Below, one piece after another: positions 1 through 10,235 of a DNA stretch of 64,000 bases (its first letter is position 1; each line of letters starts with the position of its first letter). Source of the DNA: JANQQC01 sp965262255 (GTDB lineage: Bacteria > Pseudomonadota > Alphaproteobacteria > Caulobacterales > Hyphomonadaceae); assembly GCA_965262255.1 (NCBI GenBank), contig OZ253505.1:1178001-1242000 (forward strand), written 5' to 3'. The notes under the pieces were generated by a model. It worked only from the letters and a program-made list of their open reading frames with translations. It had not been told where the DNA came from and ran no database searches. The translations under genes were made by a program, and so were the position numbers.

Positions 1-277
1 GGCAAAATGATGTGTGACCGCCATTTCGTTACGCCACCTAACCATATTATTGGAATCAAAACCATTGGCGACGCTAGATCCAGCGCGATCTAAGTAGAAG
101 CATCATTGTCAAAAATTAAACGCTAGTGAGTCAAATTGAAATTCTATTGCTGACCTCCGCTCGAAGAAATCTGACGCATCTTGTGCGAATCCTAACTAAT
201 TTATAGCGCATTCCAAATTTCTAAATTAGATTCGGTTCAACTCAAATAATCCCCACCGAGAAAGAAATATTCCTCGT

Positions 278-2530
278 ATGACGAACAAAACTGTCCTTAG
301 CACCGCCTGCTCATTGATGCTCTTCTGTTTTCCGTCTCCTGCAACTGGAGATCAGTCCGAAGAGGAGGTGCGTCTAAATTCGGTTACAGTTACTGCCCAA
401 AGGGTCGAGGAGAATATCCAAGATGTTCCAATCTCTATCACAACCATCAGCGAGGAAAAACTCAATAACTTGAAAGCCTCGGGCGCTGATGTGAGATTCC
501 TCTCTGCGCGAGTTCCTTCGGTAATAGCTGAGAGTTCGTTCGGAAGGGCATATCCGCGGTTTTACATCCGCGGATTCGGAAATACCGACTTTGATCTTAA
601 TGCCACTCAACCCGTTAGTTTGGTCTATGACGACGTACCGTATGAAAACCCGATTCTTAAAGGATTTCCTGTCTTTGACCTTGAAAGCATTGAAATCCTG
701 CGTGGACCGCAAGGAACTTTGTTTGGACGAAATACCCCTGGAGGAATAATCAAATTTAACTCAGTGAAGCCTAAAGATAAATTTGACGGATACTATCGTG
801 TCTCTAACGGAAACTTCGGAACCAGCGAGCTAGAGGGGGCTGTAGGAGGGCCTATCGCACATGGGGTCACCTATCGAATTTCTGGTATCGTACAACATCG
901 AGATCATTATATTAACAACGCTCATACAAAGCAAAAGGATGCCTATGGAGGCTTTGACGAGTCTGCGTTTCGCGTTCAAACATTCTTTAAGGCTTCTAAT
1001 GACTCCTCGATTCTATTGAATCTCCACACAAGGGAAAACGACAGCACAGCTCGTTTGTTTAGGGCAAATATTATTGATAAAGGAACCAACGGAGTTGGTG
1101 AAAATTTCGATCGCAAAACCGTTTATCTAGACAGCGGTGGACAAGAACTAAAACAAAAAGCATCTGGAATAACGCTTACTGCAAAACATAGTTTCTCGGA
1201 ATCCTTGGATTTGACGTACGTGTTCGGTTGGGAGACGGCAGAAGTTTCTTCACGCGGTGACATAGACGGCGGATTTGGAGCGGTCTTTCTAGGTGCTGGT
1301 AACTATGGTCCAGGAAACATACCTTTCCCATCTGAATCAGGCGGAAACGTTGATGATCTAAAACAAATTACTCACGAGCTAAGGCTAGAATTTGAGCTTA
1401 ACGAGAAAATCAGCGGACAAGCCGGATTGTTTAAGTTTAACGAGGAAATAGATATTACGTCTTTAAGCTTCAACACTTTGGCTCCGAACAAACCGAAGAA
1501 TGGGGAAGCTGTCCGGTCTAACGACACAGATAGCCTCGGTATTTTTGTTTCACTTTCTTATAAGCATGACGAAAGAATCTCCTTGCAAGGCGGATTAAGG
1601 CATACCAAGGACGATAAATCGTTCATTGTCGAGAGAAAACTTAGTCCAAACCAAGATGGAAAACCATTAGGGCCGATTGACGGTAAAAAAGGAGATGACC
1701 AATTTTCATGGGATTTGTCTGCTATTTATGCTGTTAACGACAATGTCAACACTTATGTCAAGATTTCAAGAGGTTTTCGCGGACCATCAATCCAAGGACG
1801 TTTAGTTTTTGGAGATAACGTTTCAGTAGCCGATAGCGAGACAGTTGTATCCTTTGAGGCCGGAGTTAAATCGGAACTATTTGATCGGCGATTACGGGCA
1901 AATGCAAATGTGTTTGCCTATACAATTAAAGATCAACAACTTACAGTTGTTGGCGGCCAAACTAACACAGTAGCGCTGTTCAATGCCGATGAAGGTCAAG
2001 GCGGTGGGCTAGAACTAGATATAGAGGCGGCTCCGACCAGCAACTTGTTCGTTACTGCAGGGCTGTCGTACAATGGCACAGAAATAAAAGACGATTTACT
2101 CCTTGCACCGGGATGTGGCACCCCGGTTAAATGCACGATTTTAGATCCGGTCGTCAGAAACAGTAACGACGAAATCATAGGTTACAACATTTCGGGGAAT
2201 CCATTTCCCAATGCTCCAAAGTGGATCGCAAACTTCACTGGTCGCTATATCATTCCGTTTAGAACAGGAGAATTTTATGGATACACAGATTGGGCGTTTA
2301 AGGGAGACACCAACTTTTTTCTATACGAAAGTAAGGAATACAGCCAAGACGGATATTGGGAGGGCGGACTCAGGTTAGGCTACAAATCCAAAAGAGGATT
2401 TGATGTATCAATTTTTGTGCGCAATTTGACTGACTACGACGCTCTAACCGGCGGTATTGATTTCAATAATTTAACGGGATACGTCAATGAACCGAGAACA
2501 TTTGGAATAACGCTCGACCTCAAAATGTAA
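278..2530 (+). CDS. TonB-dependent outer-membrane receptor
   Basis: A 750-residue outer-membrane receptor that should import a scarce ligand (siderophore, vitamin or sugar) using TonB energy. A signal peptide covers about residues 1-24. A TonB-box-like stretch (VTVTAQR) near residue 37 is followed by a plug domain with the usual RGFGN and LRGPQGTLFGRNTPGG signatures at about 95-155. The rest reads as alternating beta strands of a 22-strand barrel. The C-terminus is GITLDLKM, so it lacks the usual terminal aromatic residue. The length is normal for the family. No regulator or inner-membrane transporter sits beside it, so the ligand cannot be inferred. It converges on the ferredoxin gene with only 8 bases between them. 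Family assignment is firm; substrate is unknown. Confidence 0.92.
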   Translation: MTNKTVLSTACSLMLFCFPSPATGDQSEEEVRLNSVTVTAQRVEENIQDVPISITTISEEKLNNLKASGADVRFLSARVPSVIAESSFGRAYPRFYIRGFGNTDFDLNATQPVSLVYDDVPYENPILKGFPVFDLESIEILRGPQGTLFGRNTPGGIIKFNSVKPKDKFDGYYRVSNGNFGTSELEGAVGGPIAHGVTYRISGIVQHRDHYINNAHTKQKDAYGGFDESAFRVQTFFKASNDSSILLNLHTRENDSTARLFRANIIDKGTNGVGENFDRKTVYLDSGGQELKQKASGITLTAKHSFSESLDLTYVFGWETAEVSSRGDIDGGFGAVFLGAGNYGPGNIPFPSESGGNVDDLKQITHELRLEFELNEKISGQAGLFKFNEEIDITSLSFNTLAPNKPKNGEAVRSNDTDSLGIFVSLSYKHDERISLQGGLRHTKDDKSFIVERKLSPNQDGKPLGPIDGKKGDDQFSWDLSAIYAVNDNVNTYVKISRGFRGPSIQGRLVFGDNVSVADSETVVSFEAGVKSELFDRRLRANANVFAYTIKDQQLTVVGGQTNTVALFNADEGQGGGLELDIEAAPTSNLFVTAGLSYNGTEIKDDLLLAPGCGTPVKCTILDPVVRNSNDEIIGYNISGNPFPNAPKWIANFTGRYIIPFRTGEFYGYTDWAFKGDTNFFLYESKEYSQDGYWEGGLRLGYKSKRGFDVSIFVRNLTDYDALTGGIDFNNLTGYVNEPRTFGITLDLKM

Positions 2531-2538
2531 ATGGTTCC

Positions 2539-2880
2539 TCAATCCCCCGTTCCTGGACGTGGACTAAAGAACTTTTCAAGCTTACCTTTTTCGTCTTTGT
2601 ATCTTTCGCGATCCTCCGGAGGATCTTTAGGTCTAGTAATATTCGGCCATTCTTTCGCAAAATCGGCGTTGAGTTTCAGCCATTTCGAGTCGGGATCGTC
2701 TTCTGTATCTGGCTTTATGGCTTCAACCGGACATTCGGGTTCACAAACCCCGCAATCGATACACTCGTCAGGATGTATGACTAGCATATTCTCCCCTTCA
2801 TAAAAGCAGTCGACAGGACATACTTCTATGCAGTCCATGTACTTACAACGAATGCATGAATCGGTAACGATATAAGTCAT
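2539..2880 (-). CDS. fdxA: Seven-iron ferredoxin (FdxA type)
   Basis: A 113-residue ferredoxin of the [3Fe-4S][4Fe-4S] type, a cytoplasmic electron carrier. The first cluster region shows C9, C12, C17, C21 and C25. The second shows the compact C40-x2-C43-x2-C46-x3-C50-P pattern. The C-terminal tail (about residues 55-113) is the extension typical of Azotobacter FdI-like proteins. In alphaproteobacteria this gene normally follows an S4-domain protein and the SUV3-like helicase, and that S4 gene lies just upstream here on the same strand with a 101-base spacer. The usual carD neighbour is absent; the TonB receptor converges instead. Confidence 0.95.
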   Translation of the reverse strand: MTYIVTDSCIRCKYMDCIEVCPVDCFYEGENMLVIHPDECIDCGVCEPECPVEAIKPDTEDDPDSKWLKLNADFAKEWPNITRPKDPPEDRERYKDEKGKLEKFFSPRPGTGD

Positions 2881-2981
2881 AGAGGAATTGATTGACCTTT
2901 TATGGTTAGATTAAGGACTTCAAATAGGGAGAAATTTCCCGTTTTCAATTTACGCAGTGGAAATTTTTCTCTGATCCAGAT

Positions 2982-3266
2982 TTAGTCGATCGTCTCAAAT
3001 AGCGCTTGAGCTTCGGCGGGAGGCCCTCGCCTCACCCCAAGAGACTTCACTTTGACTATGATTTGCTGTCGACCCTTTCGCAACCCAACTACGTCGCCCA
3101 CCCGAACTTGAGTTGATGACTTCGATACGTGTCGCGTATCGTTGAACCGCGTTAGTCTTACGCCGTGCGACATGAGATGTTCCGCAGCCAAATTGCGTTT
3201 TTTAAAGAACCGAGCCCTCCATAGCCAAACATCAAGTCTAACGCTCGCGTCAGGCAATTTTGTCAC
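2982..3266 (-). CDS. S4-domain RNA-binding protein, Hsp15-like
   Basis: A 94-residue protein with one S4 RNA-binding domain. The start of the fold reads RLDVWLWRARFFKKR near residues 10-24. Hsp15 (HslR) relatives bind ribosomal RNA on stalled 50S subunits, and this is the likely role. I chose the GTG start at 3266 because a strong ribosome-binding site, AGGGAGG, lies 6 bases upstream. The reading frame stays open to 3335, but that extension has only TTG or GTG starts with no ribosome-binding site and is not S4-like. The basic tail is short. Elsewhere in alphaproteobacteria this gene directly follows the SUV3-like helicase; here an ATPase gene on the other strand separates them. Confidence 0.85.
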   Translation of the reverse strand: MTKLPDASVRLDVWLWRARFFKKRNLAAEHLMSHGVRLTRFNDTRHVSKSSTQVRVGDVVGLRKGRQQIIVKVKSLGVRRGPPAEAQALFETID

Positions 3267-3423
3267 GATGTTCCTCCCTGAGGTTAAATTGGAAGTCTTT
3301 CCAGCTCCGTTATTCACATTTTCCGATTCCACCAAGTTAATCTCAATTTTAGAGAATATTTTGATAACTGACTGAGAAAGTATCGAAAATTCTCACTGAA
3401 AATGTAAATGTCCGTTTAAATTC

Positions 3424-3504
3424 GTGATATGGTGAGACACAGAACTGTGATATGATTACACTTAGAATTGAGATTTCGTGATAGACAAAATCACGATATC
3501 GTGA
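3424..3504. promoter_or_regulatory. Repeated GTGATAT motifs and a 14-bp perfect palindrome
   Basis: The spacer upstream of the ATPase gene repeats GTGATAT-like units: 3424-3430, about 3447-3453 and a TCGTGAT at 3476-3482. It ends in a perfect palindrome, TCACGATATCGTGA, at 3491-3504. TCGTGAT at 3476-3482 also pairs with ATCACGA at 3490-3496. This arrangement suggests a multi-site operator controlling the divergent ATPase gene, the S4 gene, or both. No regulator of its own is visible beside it, so the binding protein is unknown. Confidence 0.4.
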
Positions 3505-3577
3505 CTTTGTCTTTATTGGAATATTGGACTGAAAATCCGTTATCGTTAAGGTCTTATTTCGCCATCCGGAAAACGAT

Positions 3578-4873
3578 ATGCAAGATACAGCAACAAACTA
3601 TCTCATTCCAAGGCATTTGTCTTCGGTCATTGAAGAGTCTCTTAAATCGTTCAAATGCCTGTATTTGGTCGGGATGCGACAAGTTGGTAAGACTACGCTG
3701 GTGAGAGACCTACTGCCAACAGGAAACTACATCACGTTCGACAACCAGCAGCTTCTAAACATCATTAGGTCAGATCCGAATGAGCATCTGCGATCATTGT
3801 TAAGGGATGATAATTCCTGTCCATTGGTAATGGACGAATTTCAATTTGCGCCTGAACTAGCATTGCCGATAAAGATGATTCTTGATAGCAACCCCTCCTA
3901 TGGACAATTGATACTTACAGGGTCATCAAACATTTTTTTGAGCGCTAAAAGTACTGATTCCTTAGTCGGTCGAATAATGCCTATCGACCTATGGCCGTTA
4001 ACGACATCGGAGTTAAAGAAAAAGAAGCCTAGCCGTTTATTCGATTGGGCAATTCAAAAAGGAAAAACGATCCGCCAGTTTGCCAATCCTGAATCCTTAA
4101 ACAGAAAAAATTACGTTGATCTCATCTTACGAGGAGGGTTGCCTGCAGCCTACAATCTATCCCTGAAGCATAGACAGAGCTTGTACCAAACTTATGTAAA
4201 GACTGTGATCGAAAGAGATTTACGCAGTGTCGCTCAAATTCATTCTCTCGGAGCATTCCGAAAACTCATTCAACAGATGGCAGTTCGTACCGGCCAAGAA
4301 GTCAATCTGGAAAAAATGCGAAAGCCTCTCAATGTTTCGTGGAGTACTGCCAGTTCCTATATTGATATCATGGAACGATTATCGCTAGTTATCCGTTTAG
4401 GGGAATGGTCATCACGAGAATCAAAACGAGATATCAAATCCCCGAAGTACCATTTTGTCGATACGGGTATGGTATGTGCGATTCGGGCGTTCAATGAAGA
4501 CTCATTTTCAATACAAAGCTCGGATATCTCACAGTTTGGAGGATTACTGGAAACATTCGTCTTTAATGAGTTGCTACGCGTACTCCCCTACCAGTCTGCT
4601 CAGTTCCACTTGTATCATTGGCGCAGCGCCGATGGCAAGGAAATCGATATTCTGGCGAAAGGAGCAAACCAGTTTGTCGGAATCGAGATAAAATCTTCGT
4701 CGATCGTTAATCAAGAAGACTTTCGTCACCTAAATTGGTTTGCGGAAAACAATTTTGAAAAATCTCGCCCATTTACAGGTATCGTTTTCTACCTTGGTGA
4801 TACCGCTTTCAAGGTTACCGACAATTGTTATGCGCTCCCAGTAAGTTCTCTGTGGTCGGAAATTAGTTTTTAA
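3578..4873 (+). CDS. AAA ATPase with C-terminal DUF4143
   Basis: A 431-residue protein of the AAA_14/DUF4143 family. Residues 32-40 form a Walker A loop (GMRQVGKTT), 83-88 a Walker B (LVMDEF), and a sensor-like LTGSSN follows near residue 115. The C-terminal half is the DUF4143 region, ending in a nuclease-like core with EIDIL and GIEIKSS, which resembles the PD-(D/E)xK fold. The function of this widespread family is not settled, and many members sit in genomic islands. The gene lies between the S4 gene and the helicase gene, both on the other strand, and ends only 5 bases from the helicase stop codon. That position splits a normally adjacent pair and suggests acquisition. Confidence 0.88.
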   Translation: MQDTATNYLIPRHLSSVIEESLKSFKCLYLVGMRQVGKTTLVRDLLPTGNYITFDNQQLLNIIRSDPNEHLRSLLRDDNSCPLVMDEFQFAPELALPIKMILDSNPSYGQLILTGSSNIFLSAKSTDSLVGRIMPIDLWPLTTSELKKKKPSRLFDWAIQKGKTIRQFANPESLNRKNYVDLILRGGLPAAYNLSLKHRQSLYQTYVKTVIERDLRSVAQIHSLGAFRKLIQQMAVRTGQEVNLEKMRKPLNVSWSTASSYIDIMERLSLVIRLGEWSSRESKRDIKSPKYHFVDTGMVCAIRAFNEDSFSIQSSDISQFGGLLETFVFNELLRVLPYQSAQFHLYHWRSADGKEIDILAKGANQFVGIEIKSSSIVNQEDFRHLNWFAENNFEKSRPFTGIVFYLGDTAFKVTDNCYALPVSSLWSEISF

Positions 4874-4878
4874 CGAGA

Positions 4879-7491
4879 TCAAATTTTTCTTCCTTTAACG
4901 CCTTTTCTTGTTCTTGTTTGCTGTTTTTTGGAGTCAGGGAACAGGTTTGCTAGTTCAGAAAATGGATTGGTAGATTCCGTAACGGCTTTACCCGATGCGT
5001 GTCGTTTGGGAAATTCAGATTTCCCATGTTTCTTTAGTTTTGAAGAAGCATCTTGTTTTTTCGTTGCATGTCCGCGAAATCGCCAAAGTTCAACCGCCCC
5101 TTCTTGATCACCTTTTTTCACTCGCATTAGACCGCAACCCTTTAAAACTTCGAAAAACTCCTTGCGGGAACAAGCAATTAGGTCTTTGAGAGAGTCCGGT
5201 ACGCCAAACACCGATTTACCCGATTCTTTTCGACACTTTGAGAGTTCCCAACCTAAGCTCTCAACAAGGTCTGCTCGTACGGCTCGCTTGCCAAAGCGCA
5301 AATATCCCAGTGCTGCTAACTTTTCCTCTGCAATACGCTGATCTAACAGAAAAGATTTCGTTCCGATGTTGTCTAAATGATAGCTAGTGTCTTTGCCGAC
5401 AGTGAGCAGAGTCGCCAACAACTTCATACATTCAGTATGTTTTATTTCTGGAATATAAGCAGCATAGCGTCCTGCCCGTACACCCTTCTCTCGTAAAACT
5501 TCCCTTTCTTTGTGGCCCAACAACGATTTGTATTTGTCATCTCTTAAATCTATCGCTCCACCTGACTCTAAAACTTGATAAGCGAACCCTCTCTCAACGC
5601 CCGATAAACTCTGCAATCCGTTCCGACGAACTAACAGGTAATGAGATTTAAGCAGTTTACTGATTTTCCAATCGACCCATTCTGAAATTCGTGAAATCAC
5701 CGCTTTTCGACATCCATCTGACCCAATATCACCGCCAATCAAAACTATTTCTGGCACAAGCCAAGTCTTACCTTTTGCTAACCGTGCAACTTCGACTTCT
5801 TTGTAACTGATCACAGCCTCGTCCGAAAGTGAGAATGCTGAAGTGGATGCGGTTGCGACCTCAGTAAGTTTTTGATCTACAATTGGTCGAACAATTGACC
5901 GAACGAGATTCAATGCGCTCCTATTTTCTATCTGGTGCTTTCCCTTCGTTAACCTAAAATCCAACCCATGCAGAAATCCCATTGAGAGTCCGTTGATGCT
6001 AATCTCGCCGGACGAATCCATTTCGCCCTTCAACTTGTCGGCATTTTTGATCCCTCCTAACAAAAACTTTGTTCTTTTATCGACAAAGCGAGCCGTTAAC
6101 GCGTCGTGGAGCGCATCAGACAGCAGATCTTCGATTTCGCGGACACGTTGTCGCCAAGTATTAGGATTTTCGAGCCAGTCGTTCCTATGAGCCACATACG
6201 ACCACGTTCTGACAGCCGCTAATCTTTCTTGCAATTTGTTGATATCTCCCGAAGTAGAGGATATCTCTTTTAACCAGTTAGACATAATATGATCAGGAAT
6301 TCTGGCATCGGGTTCCAACAAACGATCAATGAGTCCTAAAACAAGGCGAGCATGTCCATCGTAACCCGCTCGGCGAAAATCTGGCAACCTTACCAAGTCC
6401 CATATCCGGCGAACTTTGGCTTCCGTATCAACCATTGAGGCCAACTTTCCGTCTTCGTTCAAACGTCTTAATACCCATTCGTCTATCGCTTCTGAACTTC
6501 TGTGCAGGACTTGAGACTTCGAATAGACAGTAAGCGAAGTAATCAAAGAATGAATTGACGAAAAGTCTAAATCGGAGTTTCGCCACTGAAGGGCATCTAT
6601 CGGTTCAAAATTATGGTCTTCAATCCTTGTCACTGTTTCGGTATCAAAAGGAGGGCAAGAACTCGTTTCTCCGAAGAATCCCTCGTTTCGAAAACGACCA
6701 GCGCGGCCCGCGATCTGTCCGCATTCGGCAGCAGTTAAACTACGATGGTATCGACCATCAAATTTACTCCGAGCAGAGAATGCAACGTAGTCGACATCTA
6801 AGTTCAAGCCCATTCCGATAGCATCTGTAGCGACGATATAATCAACGTCTCCCGACTGATAAAGTGCTACTTGTGCGTTTCTCGTCCTCGGACTCAACGC
6901 ACCCATAACTATTGCCGTTGCTCCTTTTTTCTGTCGCAAGAATTCGGCAATTGAATAAACTTCATCTGCCGAAAATCCTATAACCGCAGTTCGCTTAGGT
7001 AGCCGGGAAATTTTTAACGCCCCGCCATATGTTAATCGCGACAATCTCTCCCTCGTGGTTATTTGGGCTCCGATACCAAGTTGGACGAGAACTGACCGCA
7101 TTGTCTCAGAACCAAGCAGAAGAGTTTCGGCTTTACCACGGGCATTTAATATGCGTTCCGTAAAGATATGTCCGCGATCGCGATCCTCGGCAAGTTGAAT
7201 CTCATCCACAGCCAGAAATTCGACCTCTCGTTGAACTGGCATAGATTCCGTTGTGCAAACATAGTACGAAGCCGAAGCAGGTTCTATTCTTTCCTCTCCA
7301 GTAATTAGAGCAACTGCTTGTGTTCCTTTCTTAGCGACAATCTTGTCATAAACCTCACGTGCTAATAATCGTAACGGTAGACCTATCATGCCGCTCGAAT
7401 ATGCCATCATTCTTTCAATGGCGTAATGGGTCTTGCCAGTATTAGTTGGTCCAAGAATAGCCTTAAAAATAGCCATACAGATCAAGTCCAT
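4879..7491 (-). CDS. SUV3-like DEAD/DEAH-box helicase
   Basis: An 870-residue superfamily 2 helicase of the mitochondrial Suv3 type that alphaproteobacteria carry. In mitochondria Suv3 unwinds RNA for the degradosome; a role in bacterial RNA turnover is inferred. Motif I is GPTNTGKTH (residues 14-22), motif II is DEIQ (96-99), and motif VI appears as IAGRAGRF near residue 285. The C-terminal third is basic and ends in a KR-rich tail, as in relatives. The start is not certain: ATG at 7491 has a weak upstream AGAAG, while ATG at 7476 (sixth codon) fits the usual family N-terminus better. It does not overlap the upstream sulfotransferase gene. Confidence 0.9.
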   Translation of the reverse strand: MDLICMAIFKAILGPTNTGKTHYAIERMMAYSSGMIGLPLRLLAREVYDKIVAKKGTQAVALITGEERIEPASASYYVCTTESMPVQREVEFLAVDEIQLAEDRDRGHIFTERILNARGKAETLLLGSETMRSVLVQLGIGAQITTRERLSRLTYGGALKISRLPKRTAVIGFSADEVYSIAEFLRQKKGATAIVMGALSPRTRNAQVALYQSGDVDYIVATDAIGMGLNLDVDYVAFSARSKFDGRYHRSLTAAECGQIAGRAGRFRNEGFFGETSSCPPFDTETVTRIEDHNFEPIDALQWRNSDLDFSSIHSLITSLTVYSKSQVLHRSSEAIDEWVLRRLNEDGKLASMVDTEAKVRRIWDLVRLPDFRRAGYDGHARLVLGLIDRLLEPDARIPDHIMSNWLKEISSTSGDINKLQERLAAVRTWSYVAHRNDWLENPNTWRQRVREIEDLLSDALHDALTARFVDKRTKFLLGGIKNADKLKGEMDSSGEISINGLSMGFLHGLDFRLTKGKHQIENRSALNLVRSIVRPIVDQKLTEVATASTSAFSLSDEAVISYKEVEVARLAKGKTWLVPEIVLIGGDIGSDGCRKAVISRISEWVDWKISKLLKSHYLLVRRNGLQSLSGVERGFAYQVLESGGAIDLRDDKYKSLLGHKEREVLREKGVRAGRYAAYIPEIKHTECMKLLATLLTVGKDTSYHLDNIGTKSFLLDQRIAEEKLAALGYLRFGKRAVRADLVESLGWELSKCRKESGKSVFGVPDSLKDLIACSRKEFFEVLKGCGLMRVKKGDQEGAVELWRFRGHATKKQDASSKLKKHGKSEFPKRHASGKAVTESTNPFSELANLFPDSKKQQTRTRKGVKGRKI

Positions 7492-7526
7492 GTGCTTCTA
7501 ATCGGACATACAAGACACTTTTTTGC

Positions 7527-9290
7527 CTACAGATCTGAAAGCTGAGTTAAGAGTTCAAGCGCTTCTTTCTCGAAAAATCTCTCATAGTCTTTCCATTTAC
7601 CAATTGCATCTGTTGAAATCGGCTTTCTAACCTGCTTTGCAGAGAATGTCGGAACAATAAAGTTTCGTTTTTCGGTATCTAAGTACCAATCTGACCAATC
7701 TATTCCAATGTAGTCGGCTAATCGTTTTCCTTCTGTTTGAGGGTTTGAAACGAACGATTCATATCGAACACTTTCTATTTCGAATCCATCTTCCCTCCAA
7801 CCGTCTGCGACATCCGTTCTGTGGGAAAGTTCATCGGCAATCGAAATCATGTTTGTAGTGTAGCCGAATGTGTGTGGAAACTCATGAAAAAATATAGAAA
7901 GAGCTACATCTCTCGGGTCACGAACTACGTTAATAAAACGCGCAGAGGGATGAACTTTCGCGATTAGTCCTAGAAAAAACAATGTGATAGTTGATTTATC
8001 AACAAGTATAGACTCGGACCGACCTTGTCGGCGCGCACCTGCAATGTCCGCTTTGGCTAGTTCTTGCAGGACTTTCTCCAGCGCTTGCTTATCCTCACTT
8101 TGGACATAGCGATCCAAATGTGGAATTAAAGCTGCCCGTTCGGATAGAGAACCAACGTTGTTATCAGCCGTCAAGACAGATTGAATTAACGAAGATCCGG
8201 TTCGCGGAGCTCCAACAAGGTACACGAATCTCACATCGTGTTGACTTGCAGTTTTGATTTGGCTCGCGAGTGAACGTGCTGCTTTGAAGTGATTGATCCG
8301 CCTGGCCTGCGCTGCTTCGCGCCGCAATTTTTGAAAACGGTATGGATCCTGGCTCGCAGAAATATTGTTGGCGCGACCCAGAATATTCCAAGCCCTCTCA
8401 TAGTCCTTTGCGCGATCATAATGTTGCGCTAAAGCAAAGAGCAATCTTGTTTTGAGAACCGAAGTATCGGGAATACTTTCAGCTATAGAGTTCGCACTAT
8501 CTATTGTTTTCTGCTTTATCTCAGAGTCATGGTGAATAATCAGGCTAAGAAGCAATGGATTCAGAGGGTCGACACCATAACTTTTCTCCAACAATTCTTT
8601 TAAGCGATCTTGGTCGCCGCGCCAGTTGGCTAGGCGTAATCCTAGAGAAAGGTAGTCTGGGTTCTCTGGTTCCAGTTCAAGAGCGTGTTCAAGGTACTTA
8701 TTAGATCTCTCAAACTCTAAAAGCTCGCTACATAAAAATGCCGCCATATAAGAGTCTTGTGACGAATGGGAAAATTGTCCTTTTAGGTATTCACGGAGCA
8801 GATCATCCGCGCCATATAAATCTCCCATCTGATACTTGAGTCGTACGCGCTCTTTTTGAATGTCTGGCGTTTGATCGGTCTTAGAGAGAGTTGCTTCGGC
8901 TTGAACAATTTCACCTAGCATCAGTTCGACCGTTGCTAACAAGTTTGTTAAAGACGTTTTATAGCCCCGTGCCTTTACGGCCTTTTCCAAGAGAGACTTT
9001 GCTTTCTCGAAATGCACTCGCTTGCTACAAATCTCGACAAGAACAGAAAGAAATTCTTCGTTATCTGGACAAAGATTGATCGCTTCCTCAATCAATTCAA
9101 TGGCTTGGCTAGGACTACTCGAAGCTTTTGCGTACCGACATAAGAATTTAGGACGCATGTCGCGATCATTTTTCGGTAGTTGATCTAAAACGGCTTTGCA
9201 AATGACCTCTACCTCTTTGAACTGATCAGGGTTTGTATATCCGACTACACGTTTGTAGTACTTCTGTATTTCCGCAGATGAAAAGCTCAC
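7527..9290 (-). CDS. TPR-repeat sulfotransferase
   Basis: A 587-residue protein with about 330 residues of tetratricopeptide-like helices followed by a sulfotransferase domain. The PAPS-binding loop is visible as GAPRTGSSLIQ near residue 357, and the 3'-phosphate motif as VVRDPRDVALS near residue 445. Proteins of this architecture are common in marine alphaproteobacteria and are thought to sulfate peptides or glycans; the acceptor is unknown. No signal peptide is seen, so the protein should act in the cytoplasm. Translation starts at GTG with an AGGGG ribosome-binding site 9 bases upstream. The gene is co-oriented with the helicase gene and may share its transcript. Confidence 0.88.
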   Translation of the reverse strand: MSFSSAEIQKYYKRVVGYTNPDQFKEVEVICKAVLDQLPKNDRDMRPKFLCRYAKASSSPSQAIELIEEAINLCPDNEEFLSVLVEICSKRVHFEKAKSLLEKAVKARGYKTSLTNLLATVELMLGEIVQAEATLSKTDQTPDIQKERVRLKYQMGDLYGADDLLREYLKGQFSHSSQDSYMAAFLCSELLEFERSNKYLEHALELEPENPDYLSLGLRLANWRGDQDRLKELLEKSYGVDPLNPLLLSLIIHHDSEIKQKTIDSANSIAESIPDTSVLKTRLLFALAQHYDRAKDYERAWNILGRANNISASQDPYRFQKLRREAAQARRINHFKAARSLASQIKTASQHDVRFVYLVGAPRTGSSLIQSVLTADNNVGSLSERAALIPHLDRYVQSEDKQALEKVLQELAKADIAGARRQGRSESILVDKSTITLFFLGLIAKVHPSARFINVVRDPRDVALSIFFHEFPHTFGYTTNMISIADELSHRTDVADGWREDGFEIESVRYESFVSNPQTEGKRLADYIGIDWSDWYLDTEKRNFIVPTFSAKQVRKPISTDAIGKWKDYERFFEKEALELLTQLSDL

Positions 9291-9338
9291 AATTTTTCCC
9301 CTAAAGTTAATAGTTCTCTAGAAAAGACTCGTTCACTT

Positions 9339-10235
9339 TCATTGCTGAGCAGGAATCGGGACAAATTTTAATCGGCTTGCCTGAAGAGTTACACGACCAA
9401 TTTGCTCGGAATCAGCGATCATCTTAACTATAGGTGTTGCTCCATTGGGTAGTCTCGCCAAATACATGCGTATTGGACCATCAATACCCGTTAAATTATC
9501 CGCTTTCGCCTCACCCGCTTTATATCCTGCTACCTTGTCCATCGTAACGTGACATTCAAGAGCTTCTCCTGACCAAGCAATAGATTTTACCGGAGTAAAC
9601 CTCGTGAAGGTCAAATGCAGATAAGTTAATTGCCTGCCATCAAATAGTTTAATAGGCCCTCCACATGGATTTTTGTCTTTCGGATCACGAGGTTCAAGCA
9701 TAAAACTTATAAATGCCGTGACCGGATCTTTAGCAATTAGTTTTTGGAACGGTGCCGCTGGCGGATCCCCTAAGTTCCCGAATCTCGGTGTCGCCTTCAT
9801 TGCAACGTCGTCTTTACCATAGACTAATTCGACACGACGATTTTTCTTACCGTCTTTATTCTGCGAAACGTAGGCATATGTATCGAGCCTATTTTCGTGT
9901 GTGTATCCTGTTGAAGAAACATTGAGATCATAACTTACAAGCAAGTCTGCGATGCCTGTTGTTCGGACATAGGTTGCAATCGAATAGGTATCAGGGGAAA
10001 TGTCTGCTTTGAAGGAGGCCCTGCCAGAAATCGGCAGGATGAATGCCCAAGCCGATGCCTTTAACTCATACTCAAATCTGAAAGGCTGCCCATTTTTAGC
10101 CTTCGATAGTGGCGTTGAAGGGTCTTGTTGTGCAACCGCAACTTGGTCATGTACGCCAAAGCCGACTTGGGAGACAATAGTAAACATACTCAGAAGAAGC
10201 ATGAAAAGGAAAGTTTTTGATTTAGCAGTCATCAT
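9339..10235 (-). CDS. DUF3108 domain periplasmic protein
   Basis: A 298-residue exported protein. An N-terminal hydrophobic segment (about residues 8-26) is followed by a small-residue region that fits a signal peptide cleaved near residue 35. The mature part matches the DUF3108 pattern, a beta-rich fold related to lipoprotein-binding proteins: an early FRFEYELKASAWAF strand and the later GKKNRRVELVYG and GPIRMYLARL strands. The function is not established. In many alphaproteobacteria this gene is the neighbour of rpmB, as here, where it is divergent from rpmB across a 240-base spacer. Confidence 0.82.
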   Translation of the reverse strand: MMTAKSKTFLFMLLLSMFTIVSQVGFGVHDQVAVAQQDPSTPLSKAKNGQPFRFEYELKASAWAFILPISGRASFKADISPDTYSIATYVRTTGIADLLVSYDLNVSSTGYTHENRLDTYAYVSQNKDGKKNRRVELVYGKDDVAMKATPRFGNLGDPPAAPFQKLIAKDPVTAFISFMLEPRDPKDKNPCGGPIKLFDGRQLTYLHLTFTRFTPVKSIAWSGEALECHVTMDKVAGYKAGEAKADNLTGIDGPIRMYLARLPNGATPIVKMIADSEQIGRVTLQASRLKFVPIPAQQ